Positions 1 through 10,796 of a DNA stretch of 64,000 nt are shown here, piece after piece. The stretch covers positions 186,001 through 250,000 of the forward strand of contig JAAAXW010000003.1 of the NCBI GenBank assembly GCA_015680625.1, in the 5' to 3' direction. The DNA is from Mortierella hygrophila (taxonomy: Eukaryota; Mortierellomycota; Mortierellomycetes; Mortierellales; Mortierellaceae). The notes under the pieces were generated by a model. It ran no database searches, was not told where the DNA came from, and saw nothing but the letters and a program-made list of their open reading frames with translations. A program made the position numbers and the translations under genes. Each line of letters starts with the position of its first letter. The stretch's first letter is position 1.

Positions 1-561
1 TCCTGATTGCTAAAAATACATGTGTGAGAAAAAAAATATGTCAGAGTGTGTCGATACAAAAGTCTTCATCGAGGTTTGAGACCACGAGGAAGAGTTGTGG
101 ATATGGAAGATGGTACTTCATTTACCAGTGCCAACGCGTATTTTGTATTCCAGTGGTGTGATGCGGTCATCATTATCCCCAAAGTACTTGAGGATCGGGT
201 CCTGCTGGCGGTTCGTCTGTGTCATCAAGGTCCGTGTCGTTATCGTCGTAGTCGACCGTGCAAATATGCCTTGACAGTTCTGTTGAAGCGGCCCCAAAAA
301 AATTCTGCTATGCTCCTGCTGTCCTCGCAAGCACTTCATGTGACCCCCAGCGAGGACCTTGGCCGAGGTCGACAAGCTCTGGGCAGGAGTTTGTCGCATA
401 GTCGCCACTCGACGACTGTTGCTCAATGGCAAAGGTTGCCGTGTCCATGTCGATTCCAAGAAACGCGTGTTATCACGCATGCCATTGTTGAATGCGGTTG
501 CTTTCGGTGCTCCCTGCTGTGACGCGAGTACGAATCGTGAGAGTGGCCGTGGTATCCTCAT
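1..561 (-). CDS. Mitochondrially targeted protein, 5' part only (possible DUF2358-like)
   Basis: Partial gene running off the left edge; exons 561-126 and 9-1. The start chosen is the ATG at 561, because the peptide from there (MRIPRPLSRF...) is rich in Arg, Ser and Thr and nearly free of acidic residues for about 80 residues, as in a mitochondrial presequence. A frame-matched ATG at 678 is possible but adds an unremarkable leader. The exon ends in ITPLEYKIRVGTG. A GTAAAT donor at 125 and a TTTTTAG acceptor at 12-10 continue the frame as RVGTAIR. The YxxRVGxAI pattern recalls the start of DUF2358-type proteins, but this is memory of a family pattern and is tentative. No function is claimed. 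It is read on the same strand as the two downstream items. Confidence 0.5.
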
Positions 562-1064
562 GCTTTTTGTCTGGGTGTGGTTCGAGGAGTGCAAAAGTGA
601 AAGGTGAGAAAAAGGTGTGCCACCCTCATAATGACCTTTATTCACCTCGACTAAATTATTAAGGGTCACCAAACTCATTTAGAACGCATGCACATGTCCT
701 CCGCCGGTGATTCCGCTCCGATTGTTTTTGAACTGGAGGCTTGTATAGCCTAGGGGTTATTAAAGGCGGGTAAAAAAGATGGCTTGCGGTCTCTTCCTAT
801 TGATCTCACCCTCCCTCAGATTCACCACAAATGACTGGATATGGCCAAAGACAATCTTGCGCCTAATGACTTCGAACCAGGGCGAGCTTCAGAAAGCCAC
901 GGTAGAAAAACACATAAACAGGAGTTGCGATCGACGCGCGTCGTACCTTATGAACACGTAGTTGAAGACCGCACGGGGAAGAAATAAAAAAATCAAAGTT
1001 ATTGGCAGTGAAACAGTTACTGATCATCCCTGCATGACCAAAATGGTCCCTGCATATGTATCGG
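562..1064. other. Spacer without a recognisable gene
   Basis: Contains the short upstream region of the left-edge gene and sequence downstream of the monooxygenase remnant. A minus-strand open frame around 860-1060 may be further decayed monooxygenase sequence, but it shows no motif I can name. Confidence 0.4.
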
Positions 1065-1574
1065 TTACTCACCATCGCCGACAATAACGGTGCGCCCAAG
1101 GTACCGCGTCCTGAAAACCTTCTCCACAAGGATCACCTTCGACACTCGATCCACAGGATTCCTATCGATCAGCTCAGCCACAGTGCCAGAAGTATAAAAC
1201 GCTTCATTCCTCGCATCTCGTTTACCATTTCCAGCGCTGCTTCGTGGCCTCAACGATTGTTCCTCTTGAGCCTCTGCCTCGTCATACGACCGATTCTGCG
1301 GCTAGCAGTTACTGTCTCCAAGTGCTGATATCTCCCACGTTTATTGGCAAATATAAAGGCATGTTGGCTTTATGCTTTTACTCTCAATAAATGGACTTTA
1401 CCATGTAACTATGGTCCGAAAAATCGCTTTACACCCGTCAACACACTTGGTAATTACCCTCTCAGGATCCTTCTCAAACGAGGCAACTTTCTTGTTAAGC
1501 AACACCCGCTCCTTGGGGATCTCCTTCATGGGCAAGTCAAAGGATACAGGACGCGGCATGAGTTGAGTGTAATA
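1065..1574 (-). pseudogene. Decayed FAD-dependent monooxygenase (PHBH-like)
   Basis: Two blocks with the character of fungal FAD-binding aromatic-ring monooxygenases (FAD_binding_3 type) lie in order on the minus strand. Block one (1574-1398) reads LMPRPVSFDL then IPKERVLLNKKVASFEKD and CVDG, the segment that normally precedes the GADGAYS motif; that motif is absent and the frame stops. Block two starts with EAALEMVNEMRGM (about 1247-1207), preceded in frame by a TGA at 1252-1250 where family members usually have Trp. It then shifts frame to continue as VAELIDRNPVDRVSKV, LVEKVF and GRTVIVGDG, the second FAD-contact motif (normally GDACH), ending at a GTGAGT donor. So there is a nonsense codon, a frameshift and a missing middle of roughly 100 residues or more. 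It lies 137 bases past the stop of the kinase-ankyrin gene. Whether any flanking piece survives elsewhere is unknown. Confidence 0.65.
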
Positions 1575-1710
1575 GCCATACCTCTCTGTATCGCTTACCT
1601 TCAGCACACACACACACACAAATGGAGGGCGGGGGTTATGTACAAGGTTTTTAATGATGGAATGCAATGCAGATATGCGGTCGCGTTTCTCTAAAGGGGC
1701 AAGGGGTGTT

Positions 1711-4700
1711 CTAGCGGTTTTTACCAAATAGGCCATGGCCGTGGTGTCGCATCGCCTCTCTCTCCTTCTCAAGCTGCTGGACCGACTTAACTGGCAGCAT
1801 CGTCTGCTTCAGCGGCTCAACTCCCTCAGCCAGGCGAAGCTCCTTAATGTTATTGTTGTTGTTGAGGTTGCTAGGATGGTGATGCGAGGTGGGACTTCCG
1901 CCGTTGGAACTGCCGTTATTAAGAGGGGTGTTATGACTAGATCCATTGGCGTTGCCCATTCCGTTGTTGAGGTGGCCATTGTTGTTGTTGTTATTACCAT
2001 GACGAATGTTGCCCAGTCGAAGGATACCGGGAGATCCACCTGCTCCGCCAGGCGACGAGGGTGCATACCCACTTCCTCCTCCTCCATTACTGCTGTTGTC
2101 CTGTTCATTCAAGTAGATCGATGCTCCTGCACTCTCCAAGAACTCGAGGGCGACCTGGGTTTGATCTATCGTCTTCATGTCGGGCGTCCGCTGAACTCGC
2201 AAGATACAATCCTGTGCCAGTTGGATCCTGCGAATCTTGCCTTCCTTGCCTTGCCAGTCCGACAACAGGTTCTTGAACAATGGCTTCGAGTTCTTGTCCG
2301 GTCCGTCGGCCTTGGAGCACAGCTCGTTCGCCTTCTTGATCGTCTCGGGTGCTGACGACAATAGGTCGTTCTCCAGAAGGAACCAGGCACTCATCACGCG
2401 CAAGTTCTCCGCTGCCACACACAGCGCATTCCGCTTGTTCCCGTTCCTGAGGCTGGGATCGGCTCCGTACAACAACAGCATCTGGACAATCTCCTCGTTG
2501 TCCATCTTTTCCAGAACCATGTGCATTGGTGTCGACTTGCGGGAATCGACCGCGTTGACCTCGGCTCCCTTCTTCAACAACAACTCGATGACAGGAGCAG
2601 GTTCCTTGCAGTGGTGAATGGCGTAGTGCAAGGGGGTCCTCTGCTGTTGATGATCGACCACCTTGGTCTGGGCTCCCAACTTGAACAACACACGCATGGT
2701 CTCGACTAAGACCTTGGTAGACGCGATGTGTGAATTCTGGAGGAGAACCATTAGAGGGGTCCTCTTCTTGGAGTCACGGCTGTTACAATCAGCTCCAGCC
2801 TTGGTGAGGAAGATGACAGCCTCAGTGGGGTTGGGGTACTGCTCGCACACAAAGTGCAGCACAGTCGTTCCGTTGTGATCTCCACGGTCAAGGGCGGCTC
2901 CGTGCTTGATCAGAACCTTCATAGTTTCAATGGCGTGCCTTGAGCGAGCAGCAAGCAGGATGGGAGTAGGGTGGGGCCAGAATCCAATAGACTCGTGAAG
3001 CAGATATGGGTGGGCCTTGAGCAGCCTCTCGATCATCTCTAAATCGCCCTGTGTCACCGCCGTGAAAAAGTCCGATGGTTCGTCCTGACTCAACGCCTTG
3101 TAAGGATCTGCAAGGCTGTAAAAGTTGTCGAACTGGACTCGGGGTTTGGAAGCCGATCCCTGAGAAACGGGAGGAGTACCGTCCTTGGGTGTCGCGCGCA
3201 TGTCCCGAGGATCTGTTCTGCCATCGGTGGTGTGCTCTTCATATCCGGATCGCGAAGGGGGTCCCGAACCTTCCTGCTCCCTGGGTGCTGCGTCTGGAGA
3301 TCTGTTGCCTTGATCTAAAAAGTTGCCACCATATAATAATTGACGTGATATTAGAACGCAAATTCACTTCAAATTCGTTAGACGAGATTTGAGGATAAGA
3401 GACATTACAGATGTCATACTTTTTGCTTTGCTAAGTCCAGCACGGATGGTATCAACGACGGGGAAGAATCCTGGGCTGGACCTAGGAGGAGGGTTGGATC
3501 CAGAGTTGGATGATGGTGGATTGTGGTTGACGATGCGCTGAGCTCCGTTATCCGTGGACGATCCAATTTTGTTGACTTCAATGGTATGGCTGTTCCTGGG
3601 ATCAGCCTCCTTCCGTGTTGCTTCTGGGCTGTTAGGACGCAAAGCTGGAGACGAGTTGCTGGGCTTGGAGGCTTCGATTTGCCGCGATGTCTTGTAAATA
3701 GAAGAGCTGGATGGTGCAACACTCGGTTCCGAGGCGCTTCTTTTGGTAAAGTGGTGAGGATCCAAGGGCGCAACGACAGGGAATCCCATGGGAACCTGAC
3801 GAGGAGGGGCAGGTCGGGTCTCAGAGGGCAATGCAAGGGAGGGCTCGGCATCAACCTTGGTCTCTGATTTGCCCTTGTAGGTCGTAGTGGGGACATACAC
3901 AATGGGTGACACTGGGTTGCGTGGGACGTCTGCCTGAGCGACCTTGGCGACAGCTGGAGAAGATCCGTTGAGGACGGGGGATGGGGGTATCCCTGCTGGT
4001 GGCTTTGGTGAAGGACCAAGGGAAGGCGAACCGCTAGGCTTCATTGGGGGAGTTCCTGGTGGGGGAGGGGGCACCAATCTACCCTGGCTACCCACGGGAG
4101 GAGAAATGGTCTTGGAGGCTCGACCGGGAGGAGGCACCTGGTTGTTCCGGACCTTGGGGGGCGAAATGATCTTTGAACGATTGGATGGCGGTGAAATCAC
4201 TCGAGGACTGTTGCTATGGCCAGCAACGGCTGGTGGCGGTGGTGGGGCTCCTGGTGGCGGCGGGGAAATTGTCGAGATGGTTCGAATGGATCCTAGGTTC
4301 AACTTGCTGACTACTGACACCATCGAAAGACCACTTGCCAAAGCTAGTGATGCAGTTTCAGGCAGCACCGAGTTAATTGATTCCATTGGGAGAGCTGGAG
4401 GAATGCTGATGTCCTTTGGAGGGGTTGTAAGCGCAAGCGCCTTGAAGGATGGAAGAGGTGGGAGGAGCTGTGGGCCTGCTCCTGCTTTGTTCGCGTCAGT
4501 GTCGACGGTTGAAGTCTTTGTTTCTGAGACATTCTCGGCAGGAAGAGGGGGGCTGCTGACGGTGGGGCTATCAGGAACAGTCATTGGTGGAATTCGGACA
4601 TTGGGTTTGGCGCCGTTGACCTGATGGTTGTTGTCGGTAGGGCCCTTGCTCTGCTCCATACCATTTGCAGCTCCGTTGGCCTTCGGGTCCTTGGAGGGCT

Positions 4701-6393
4701 GGTTGTCGATGAAGGAAACACGGACGCCTGAGCGATCACGGATGGGCACAGAGGGAATGTTTTGACCTTTAGGGGCCAATCCTTGGGCGATCGATTGGCG
4801 AGCTCCTGGTGGTCGTTGTGAAGGTGGCGATGCTGGTCGCATGTGTGTCGTGTTTTCGGGCGAGGACTGGATGGTAGTATCGTTGTCGTAGGGGAAGGGC
4901 GTGCTGGGGGCGATCATAGATTCGCTTGAGAGGGGACGAGGTGGTCGGGGTGAGATGGGTCGAGGTGCGGCAAGTCGAGGGTTGATCTGCTCAGCAGCCA
5001 ATAGCTCGACCAATTCAGACAAGACAATCTCCATGTTGGGACGGTTCTGGGGCAGGCCATCCCAGCATCGCCGGTACAACATCTCGTACTCGACTGCGGT
5101 TCCTGGAACTGTCTTTTCCCGAACACCTGCAATGATGTTGACGGCCAGCATCACATCCTGCAGCTGTGCCTCGAAGGGGATGACACAACTAGAGAGTTCC
5201 CAGAGGATGACGCCCAAACTGTAGATGTCGCATTTAGCATTGTAGGTGTAGGTCGGGTTTTGCATCCGCTCTGGAGCAACGTAGGGCACAACACCGAAGA
5301 GTCCAGCCTTGGTTGTGTAAATGGTTTTGTTGACAGACTTGCTGAGACCGAAATCCGTGATCAATGCCTTTCCGCCAGTGTCGATAAGGATGTTGCGAGA
5401 ATGAAGGTCGGTGTGGAAGATGTTTTCACGGTGGATAAAGTCGAGCCCGCTCGCGATCTCCCAGGCCAGGCGGTACTTTGTCAACCAGGTGATGGAAACG
5501 TTCTGGGTCTCGAGAAAGTCCTGTAGACAGCCGTTCTCTGCAAACTGCATAACAATGCAGGTGTCATGAGTGAGGGGGTGCTTGGTAATGCCAAAGAACT
5601 TGACGATATAGTTGGAATCGTGGACCTGCTTGTGCATCTTGAGCTGAGTTTGATGAAAAATGGATATATGAAAAAGTGAGGGTTAGAGTTGCTCCGTGGT
5701 TGGTTGGTGTTGGCGGAGTCGTTGTTTGGGTATGGCTCTCACACATCTCGATGAACGAACGCAGACTGATCCCACTACGCCAAGTCAAAATGGGCGTTGT
5801 TGTACTCCTTTGTACTCCTTTGCTACTCCTTGCAGCATACGGACGAAATAATAATAAAAAGATTCTCTGATAATCTATCCTGCTCCTTTCCTTCCACTCT
5901 TGGTTGTACTGTTCCAATTGTCCCATGGTTGGAAGTAAGCCATTATCCCATGGGTCCACTGATCCACATGCCATCCAAATGTCCCAGTCATTGATGAAAA
6001 GAGCAAGTGTCGTCTGTTTCATTGTCGTTCTGTCGATGATATTGACCATTTGACCGTTAACCGTTGCCATTGATATGAACTATGGCAGCGTTGAGCCAAG
6101 GAAAATACAAAAAAAAGAAAAAGAAGGTAAAAGTATATATTCGTACAAGGTGCGAAGCTTACCTCTTTGATGAGATCATTCGTATTATGCTGCTCCTTGA
6201 TCGCAATGTGCATGTTGCGCCAAGCTCCGAGATGAATCGTTCCCGAACCGCCCTTGGCAACGTTGTACTTGACCTTGCTAATCTCGGAGAAGGGGATCAT
6301 GCGGACATGCTTGTCCTTGACTGCGTTCTTGAGCCATTCCTCTGCTCGCGAGTTTTTCTTTATCTGGGCGCTTTGCGTCCGGTCGTTCGCCAT
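1711..6393 (-). CDS. TKL-type protein kinase with proline-rich linker and C-terminal ankyrin repeats
   Basis: Three exons, 6393-6163, 5643-3420 and 3314-1711, give 1352 residues. Splice joins are GAG|gtaagc to CAG|CTC and A|gtatga to ttttag|AT; both keep frame. Residues 42-305 are a tyrosine-kinase-like domain: glycine loop GGSGTIHLG (48-56), ATP lysine K66 in IAIKEQ, catalytic loop HTDLHSRN (154-161), DFG (174-176), and an APE-like PER. The loop has HTD instead of HRD, but Asp156 and Asn161 are kept, so catalysis is plausible. Residues about 310-820 are low-complexity Pro/Ser sequence with repeated ISPP and long proline runs, likely SH3/WW or profilin ligands. From about 900 to 1145 there are roughly six ankyrin repeats (TPLHYAIHH, LLLKKGAEVNAVD). 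A Gly/Asn-rich tail follows. The role is presumably intracellular signalling with the ankyrins binding a partner; substrate unknown. The unusual order is kinase first, ankyrins last. Confidence 0.88.
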
Positions 6394-6473
6394 TCCGGAA
6401 GTTCTAGTGGGGGCAGCAGTCGATGGTGAGGAGTAAAGGGAAGGATGTTGACAGTGCTGTGCGGCTGGTTGGG

Positions 6474-6552
6474 AGGGTTGACAGGGCTGACAGGGTTGAC
6501 AGGGTTACGAGGGTTACGAGGGTTACGAGGGTTACGAGGGTTACGAGGGTTG
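6474..6552. repeat. 9-base GGGTTACGA minisatellite
   Basis: About five copies of GGGTTACGA preceded by three related units (GGGTTGACA, GGGCTGACA). GGG runs spaced by six bases make a candidate G-quadruplex on the plus strand. It lies about 80-160 bases upstream of the kinase start, so probably in its leader or core promoter. Confidence 0.85.
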
Positions 6553-6647
6553 GCGGACTGGATGGCTGGCGTTGTTTGTGATAGGATGGGAGGTTATGGT
6601 CTGGTGTTTTATGCTGCCTTGTTCGTTACAAATAAAAAAGGAAGTAG

Positions 6648-6671
6648 AAAAAAAAAAAAAAAAAAAAAAAA
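6648..6671. repeat. Poly(A) tract of 24
   Basis: Uninterrupted A run inside the purine-rich upstream region of the kinase gene (T run on its coding strand). Confidence 0.9.
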
Positions 6672-7000
6672 GGGAGACTAGGAAGGAGGCGTCAAGAGGG
6701 CAAGATGATGAAAGAGGAAGAGAGAAGGGAGCGATGAGAATGGAGGAGAAGGATGAAAGAAAGCAAGGGAAGGAGGAGAAGAAGGATGATGATGAAGTAC
6801 GGGTGGGTGGGGAACAAGAGAGGCGAACCAAAGAGGATCGAGAAAAAGAAAAAGAAAAAGAAGAGAAAAGGGAAAGGGGGAGACGAAAAAGAAAAGGAAG
6901 TTGGGAGAAAGGGGAGGCGGGTTGTGTGGAAATGGCCCAGAGAGTTTTGTGTGTGTATATGTGTGTGTGAGATCAGGGTGGAGGAAGTGGAGAGCCTTTT

Positions 7001-7039
7001 GCTATTGCTATTGCTATTGCTATTGCTATTGCTATTGCT
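7001..7039. repeat. GCTATT hexanucleotide repeat
   Basis: About six and a half tandem copies of GCTATT in the kinase upstream region. Confidence 0.9.
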
Positions 7040-9156
7040 GTCGTTTTGGCTGGCTGGCTGGGGAAGGAGAGGTATAAAGGAAGAAAGGAAGCAAGGTAAG
7101 GAAATCCCTATTAATAAAAAACTCAAAAGTGCAGGAACCACTGCTTGGTGGTGACAGAAAATAAAAAAAGAGAAGAAAACGAGAGCCAGAGCATCCGGAT
7201 GTTGCACATGCAGTCACTTGGGTATATTCTCAAAACAACATGCTATGAGAAAGTGCAAAAGGAACCAGGTACCTGGCAACAGGTATTCCGAATATTTTTC
7301 TTCTTCTCGGAAGAGAGCTGAATGTGAGTGGGTACGAGAGATGGAGAGAGAGAGAGAGAGGGAGTGAGAACAAAAGAGAGAGGATATAGAAAAAGAGAAA
7401 AGAGAGGCTGCTGACTTTGAGCAATTGAAAGCGTATGTATATGTGTCTATCAATGGTAGTGAAAGCAAGGTACAGTGTACAGTACAAGGAAAATAAAATG
7501 ATGCAGCAATGTTCGTAAAAAAGAGGATTAGGTATGTCCGAAGGAGTGTCGAAGGGGCAGGGGTCGTGTCAATGGGGTATAGGTATGTTTGTGTGCCTGA
7601 TGTAAAAATAACGAAGGAAGAGAGTAGGAGGAGGGAGTCGTGATCGTGTATCTACGGAAGATAATAATGCCAATGAGAAATGAGTGAGATGTCGTCTGCC
7701 AGTGCCGTTGGGCCTCTTCCTCGAACTGAAGTAACGGACGAAAAATGAAATTAATAGAAAAGAGAGGAAGAAGAGGAGAAGAGGAGGAGAAGAGGCGGCA
7801 GGTAGGGAGAAGGGGAGTGGTGAAAGAGAAAGAGAAAAGAGAAGAGCAGAAGAACAGAAGAACAGAAGAACAGAACAACAGAAGAAATACGAAGCATTAC
7901 CACGCACTAGGACGATGGCGAATCGAGACGATCAAAGCTTTGATCACTCTTCGCTCACTCCCACTGTCTCACTCCGATTTGCTGACTCCCCTTTGTCCCT
8001 CTCTCACTTTCGCTCGCTCCTTGCATCTCTCCAGGTCGCCTTATTTTCTTTTGTTGTTGTTGTTGCTGTTGCTGTCGTGATACTGCTATCGTTGATATTG
8101 TTCGTGTTGTTATTATTGTCCAAGTTATTGTTGTCAATGCTCTCGTTGACCCTGCCCTCCATTCTCCCAACGATGCATCGTTTCAGTTATGTCTTGTATT
8201 AAATTTTCTGGTGTCCAATGCTTTTTTCGCATGCATATGTTGTTGTTTTGCAATGTTGGTTGAACCACTCTTCCTTCCTTTCGTTCATTGAGGTCAATGG
8301 ATCCCAGCATTGTCAACGAAAACGCTTGCTTAGTCACCAAATTACTTTGCCTAGTACATACCCCGCCTCTCTTTCAAACAAAAGTCTACAGTTACACTTG
8401 TGTATTTGATTCGCTTTACATCTTCAATCTGCCCTTGTTCAATCATTTTTTTTTTGCTAGCCATGTGGCTTCCCGCCCAACAAAGCGACAGGCTAGGCAC
8501 GCACAGAACGAGAGAGAAGAGCAGGTAGGGCAAGGGTGACAAAAAAGAGAATAAAAAACAGCGAAATATTTCATTTCTCTTTTTGTTTGAGAGCCTCTTC
8601 CTCCTCCCCTCCTCCTCTTCTTCCTCCCTTCGCTTGCTCTTTCTCTCCCTCTCTCTCTCTCCCGTCCCGATCGACTTCTACAACGACCCGTCCGTCCGTA
8701 ATTCTTACCCATCCTATTTCTACACACCCTACTGACCATGTACACATCGATTGCGCTCTAAAATGTATCCTTTTTGTGGATCGTTGCTCAGATTCCATTT
8801 CCCCAAAACGGCACTCTCATTCTCATTCTCATACATACACCGGACCTCCAAGGTACCTCCACCTCGGTGGGTGTTGTATTATCTAATGGCTCGGTGGATT
8901 TGGTCTAAAAGCGTCCTTATTACAAAGCTTAGAGCTCCCGTCTCCGCCTCTCCTTTCTCGATCCGTGAACGGTGCCTGTCCGAGCGGCATTATTTGGTTG
9001 GGGTGGTTTTGACGAAACGGATCTGGCGTATGTATGCCGTACCTCTGAACAGATACAGGAGGTGTGAAAGGGCCTCTTTCAGATGCACGGTGGTTTTCTT
9101 ATTAGGTCTGTTGACTTGGGAGCAACCCAATCTGGGTCAATCGCACTATTTCTTTC

Positions 9157-9182
9157 TTTTTTTTTTTTTTTTTTTTTTTTTT
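9157..9182. repeat. Poly(T) tract of 26
   Basis: Uninterrupted T run in gene-free sequence. Such long homopolymers are also prone to length errors in assembly. Confidence 0.85.
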
Positions 9183-9436
9183 GTCTTAACGTCCAACGAC
9201 GTTTCTTCATTTTCCTTCTTTTAATCTTTTATCGGTGCAATCCACGCGCGCCCATCTTCGCTTTTCGTATTCCTGGCTGGGCGTGTGCATTTTTTGTCGG
9301 CCCAACCTTGATGGCTTGATCGTTTCTTTGCGTTTCTTGACTTGATTGTGATTCGCATTGTATCTCGTGCTCGGCGACCCCTCCAAATTTAGACGGTTCA
9401 ACCATAGTTTGGTTTGGTCAGACCCTCTTGCTCTTT

Positions 9437-9484
9437 CACACACACACATACACACACACACACATATATACACACATACACAAA
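9437..9484. repeat. CA/TA dinucleotide microsatellite
   Basis: Imperfect (CA)n with TA interruptions in gene-free sequence. Confidence 0.85.
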
Positions 9485-9752
9485 CATACCTCTTTCTCTT
9501 TGTTTTGACAAAGAAAACACTCTCTTGTGCTTTTGGAATTACATGACCCTTGCACGAGTATCGAGTGTTGTTTGTATTTGTCCCGTTTGACCAAATGAAC
9601 CCAAAGACACCAAGAGGTATCGTTGATTAATTACTGGTGACACAAACAACTTTTTTTTTCAATTGTCTCTCTGCAAGTTTATTTTTGTCACAAACAAAAA
9701 AAAAACACCAGAACCTTTGTTGCTGCCCATGTATCTCGCCATTTCAGGGACC

Positions 9753-9778
9753 TTTTTTTTTTTTTTTTTTTTTTTTTT
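9753..9778. repeat. Poly(T) tract of 26
   Basis: Uninterrupted T run, the second in this spacer. Confidence 0.85.
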
Positions 9779-10796
9779 GCTCATAACAAGGATCCAGCTT
9801 TTGACAAACAAAAACAAAACAACAACAAACAAAATGCAAAGGAAACATGGAGTAGTACAGTACGGCATTCTTTTTTTCAACAGCCGCGACAACGAGAGTG
9901 AAGAACGACAGATGACGGGAATGATAATAAAATAGAAAGTGGCATCAACGCAACAAGAGCACTACCAGGTCAATGGGTAATGAGCAGCGAATTGCATGTC
10001 GTACAAAGACAGAGAGACTCGTTCTTCCTTGCCTTCTTTTTCTCATTTGTTGTTATTAATGTCCCATTTTTGATCCGAACAATGATGGATCCCTTGGATC
10101 CACTCTGTTACTCCTTTACCCGATCAAAAACACGAGTACTAGGACGGGTCGATGTTCCAGACCGTACCTGATACCTTTTTGGTTTTTTTATCAGATCGTT
10201 GACGGGACGATGATTCTACGGAAAGAGCGCTCAGACGCGTGATTGGATCCAGTTGCAAAGACGCGACTTTAGCCTGCCGACTGTCTCACTACTTGATTTT
10301 TGACTACAGTAGAATAGCTCGTTGGAGTTAAAATGTTGTGCGGAGCCAGTCAGATCCTCGCCAGGTCATCTGTCTTCATTTTGTACGAACAGCTGGGTTA
10401 GCACTGGTAGACATGACAATGAAAGTAATGAGGTATTATCGTTACGAAGGGGTTGGGGAAATGCACGTTGGGGTTGCTACTTGCCACCACACAGCAGCAT
10501 CATTATTGCATTGCCAGTTAAATGGACGCCCCTTGATCCCTCCTTGAACTCCCACAGCGTCAGAAGAGAGAACGAAGTCACTCGACCTTCTCCTTCTCTT
10601 CTTCCTTACTTTGCCCCTTGAAAATTCCACTTTAGCGAAACTGCCCCACGGTTCACAACATACCTTCCTCTGACGATATTCACCTTTTCTTTTTAACCCT
10701 TTTCTCATTCCTTTCATTCCTTTACTTTCCAACATTCCTTACTCATTCCCTTTCTTCTCACACTCTTTCAACAACTCACCAAGCTCTCCACTCAAA

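Larger units (their letters stand above)
6394..10796. other. 4.4 kb gene-free spacer between divergent genes
   Basis: Lies between the divergent starts of the kinase-ankyrin gene (minus) and the dehydrogenase (plus), so it must hold both promoters. From 6600 to 7900 the plus strand is strongly purine-rich, meaning the kinase leader strand is CT-rich, as expected for a fungal 5' leader/promoter. It also holds a 9-base minisatellite, a hexanucleotide repeat, three long A/T homopolymers and a CA repeat (listed separately). 10560-10796 is CT-rich and is the likely leader of the dehydrogenase. Open frames here are low-complexity and I see no protein family in them. Confidence 0.6.

Noticed and set aside
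865..890. tRNA B-box-like GGTTCGAAGTC on the minus strand
   Set aside because: No A-box at the right distance and no cloverleaf or acceptor stem can be drawn.
1711..3201. Separate ankyrin-repeat gene
   Set aside because: The frame stays open upstream to an acceptor at 3316-3315 that joins in phase with the kinase exon, so it is treated as the last exon of one gene.
3944..4624. 226-codon Gly-rich plus-strand frame
   Set aside because: Antisense image of the proline-rich linker of the kinase-ankyrin gene.
8751..9224. 157-codon open frame in the first spacer
   Set aside because: Ends in a poly(T)-coded Phe run, no motif and no neighbouring exon.
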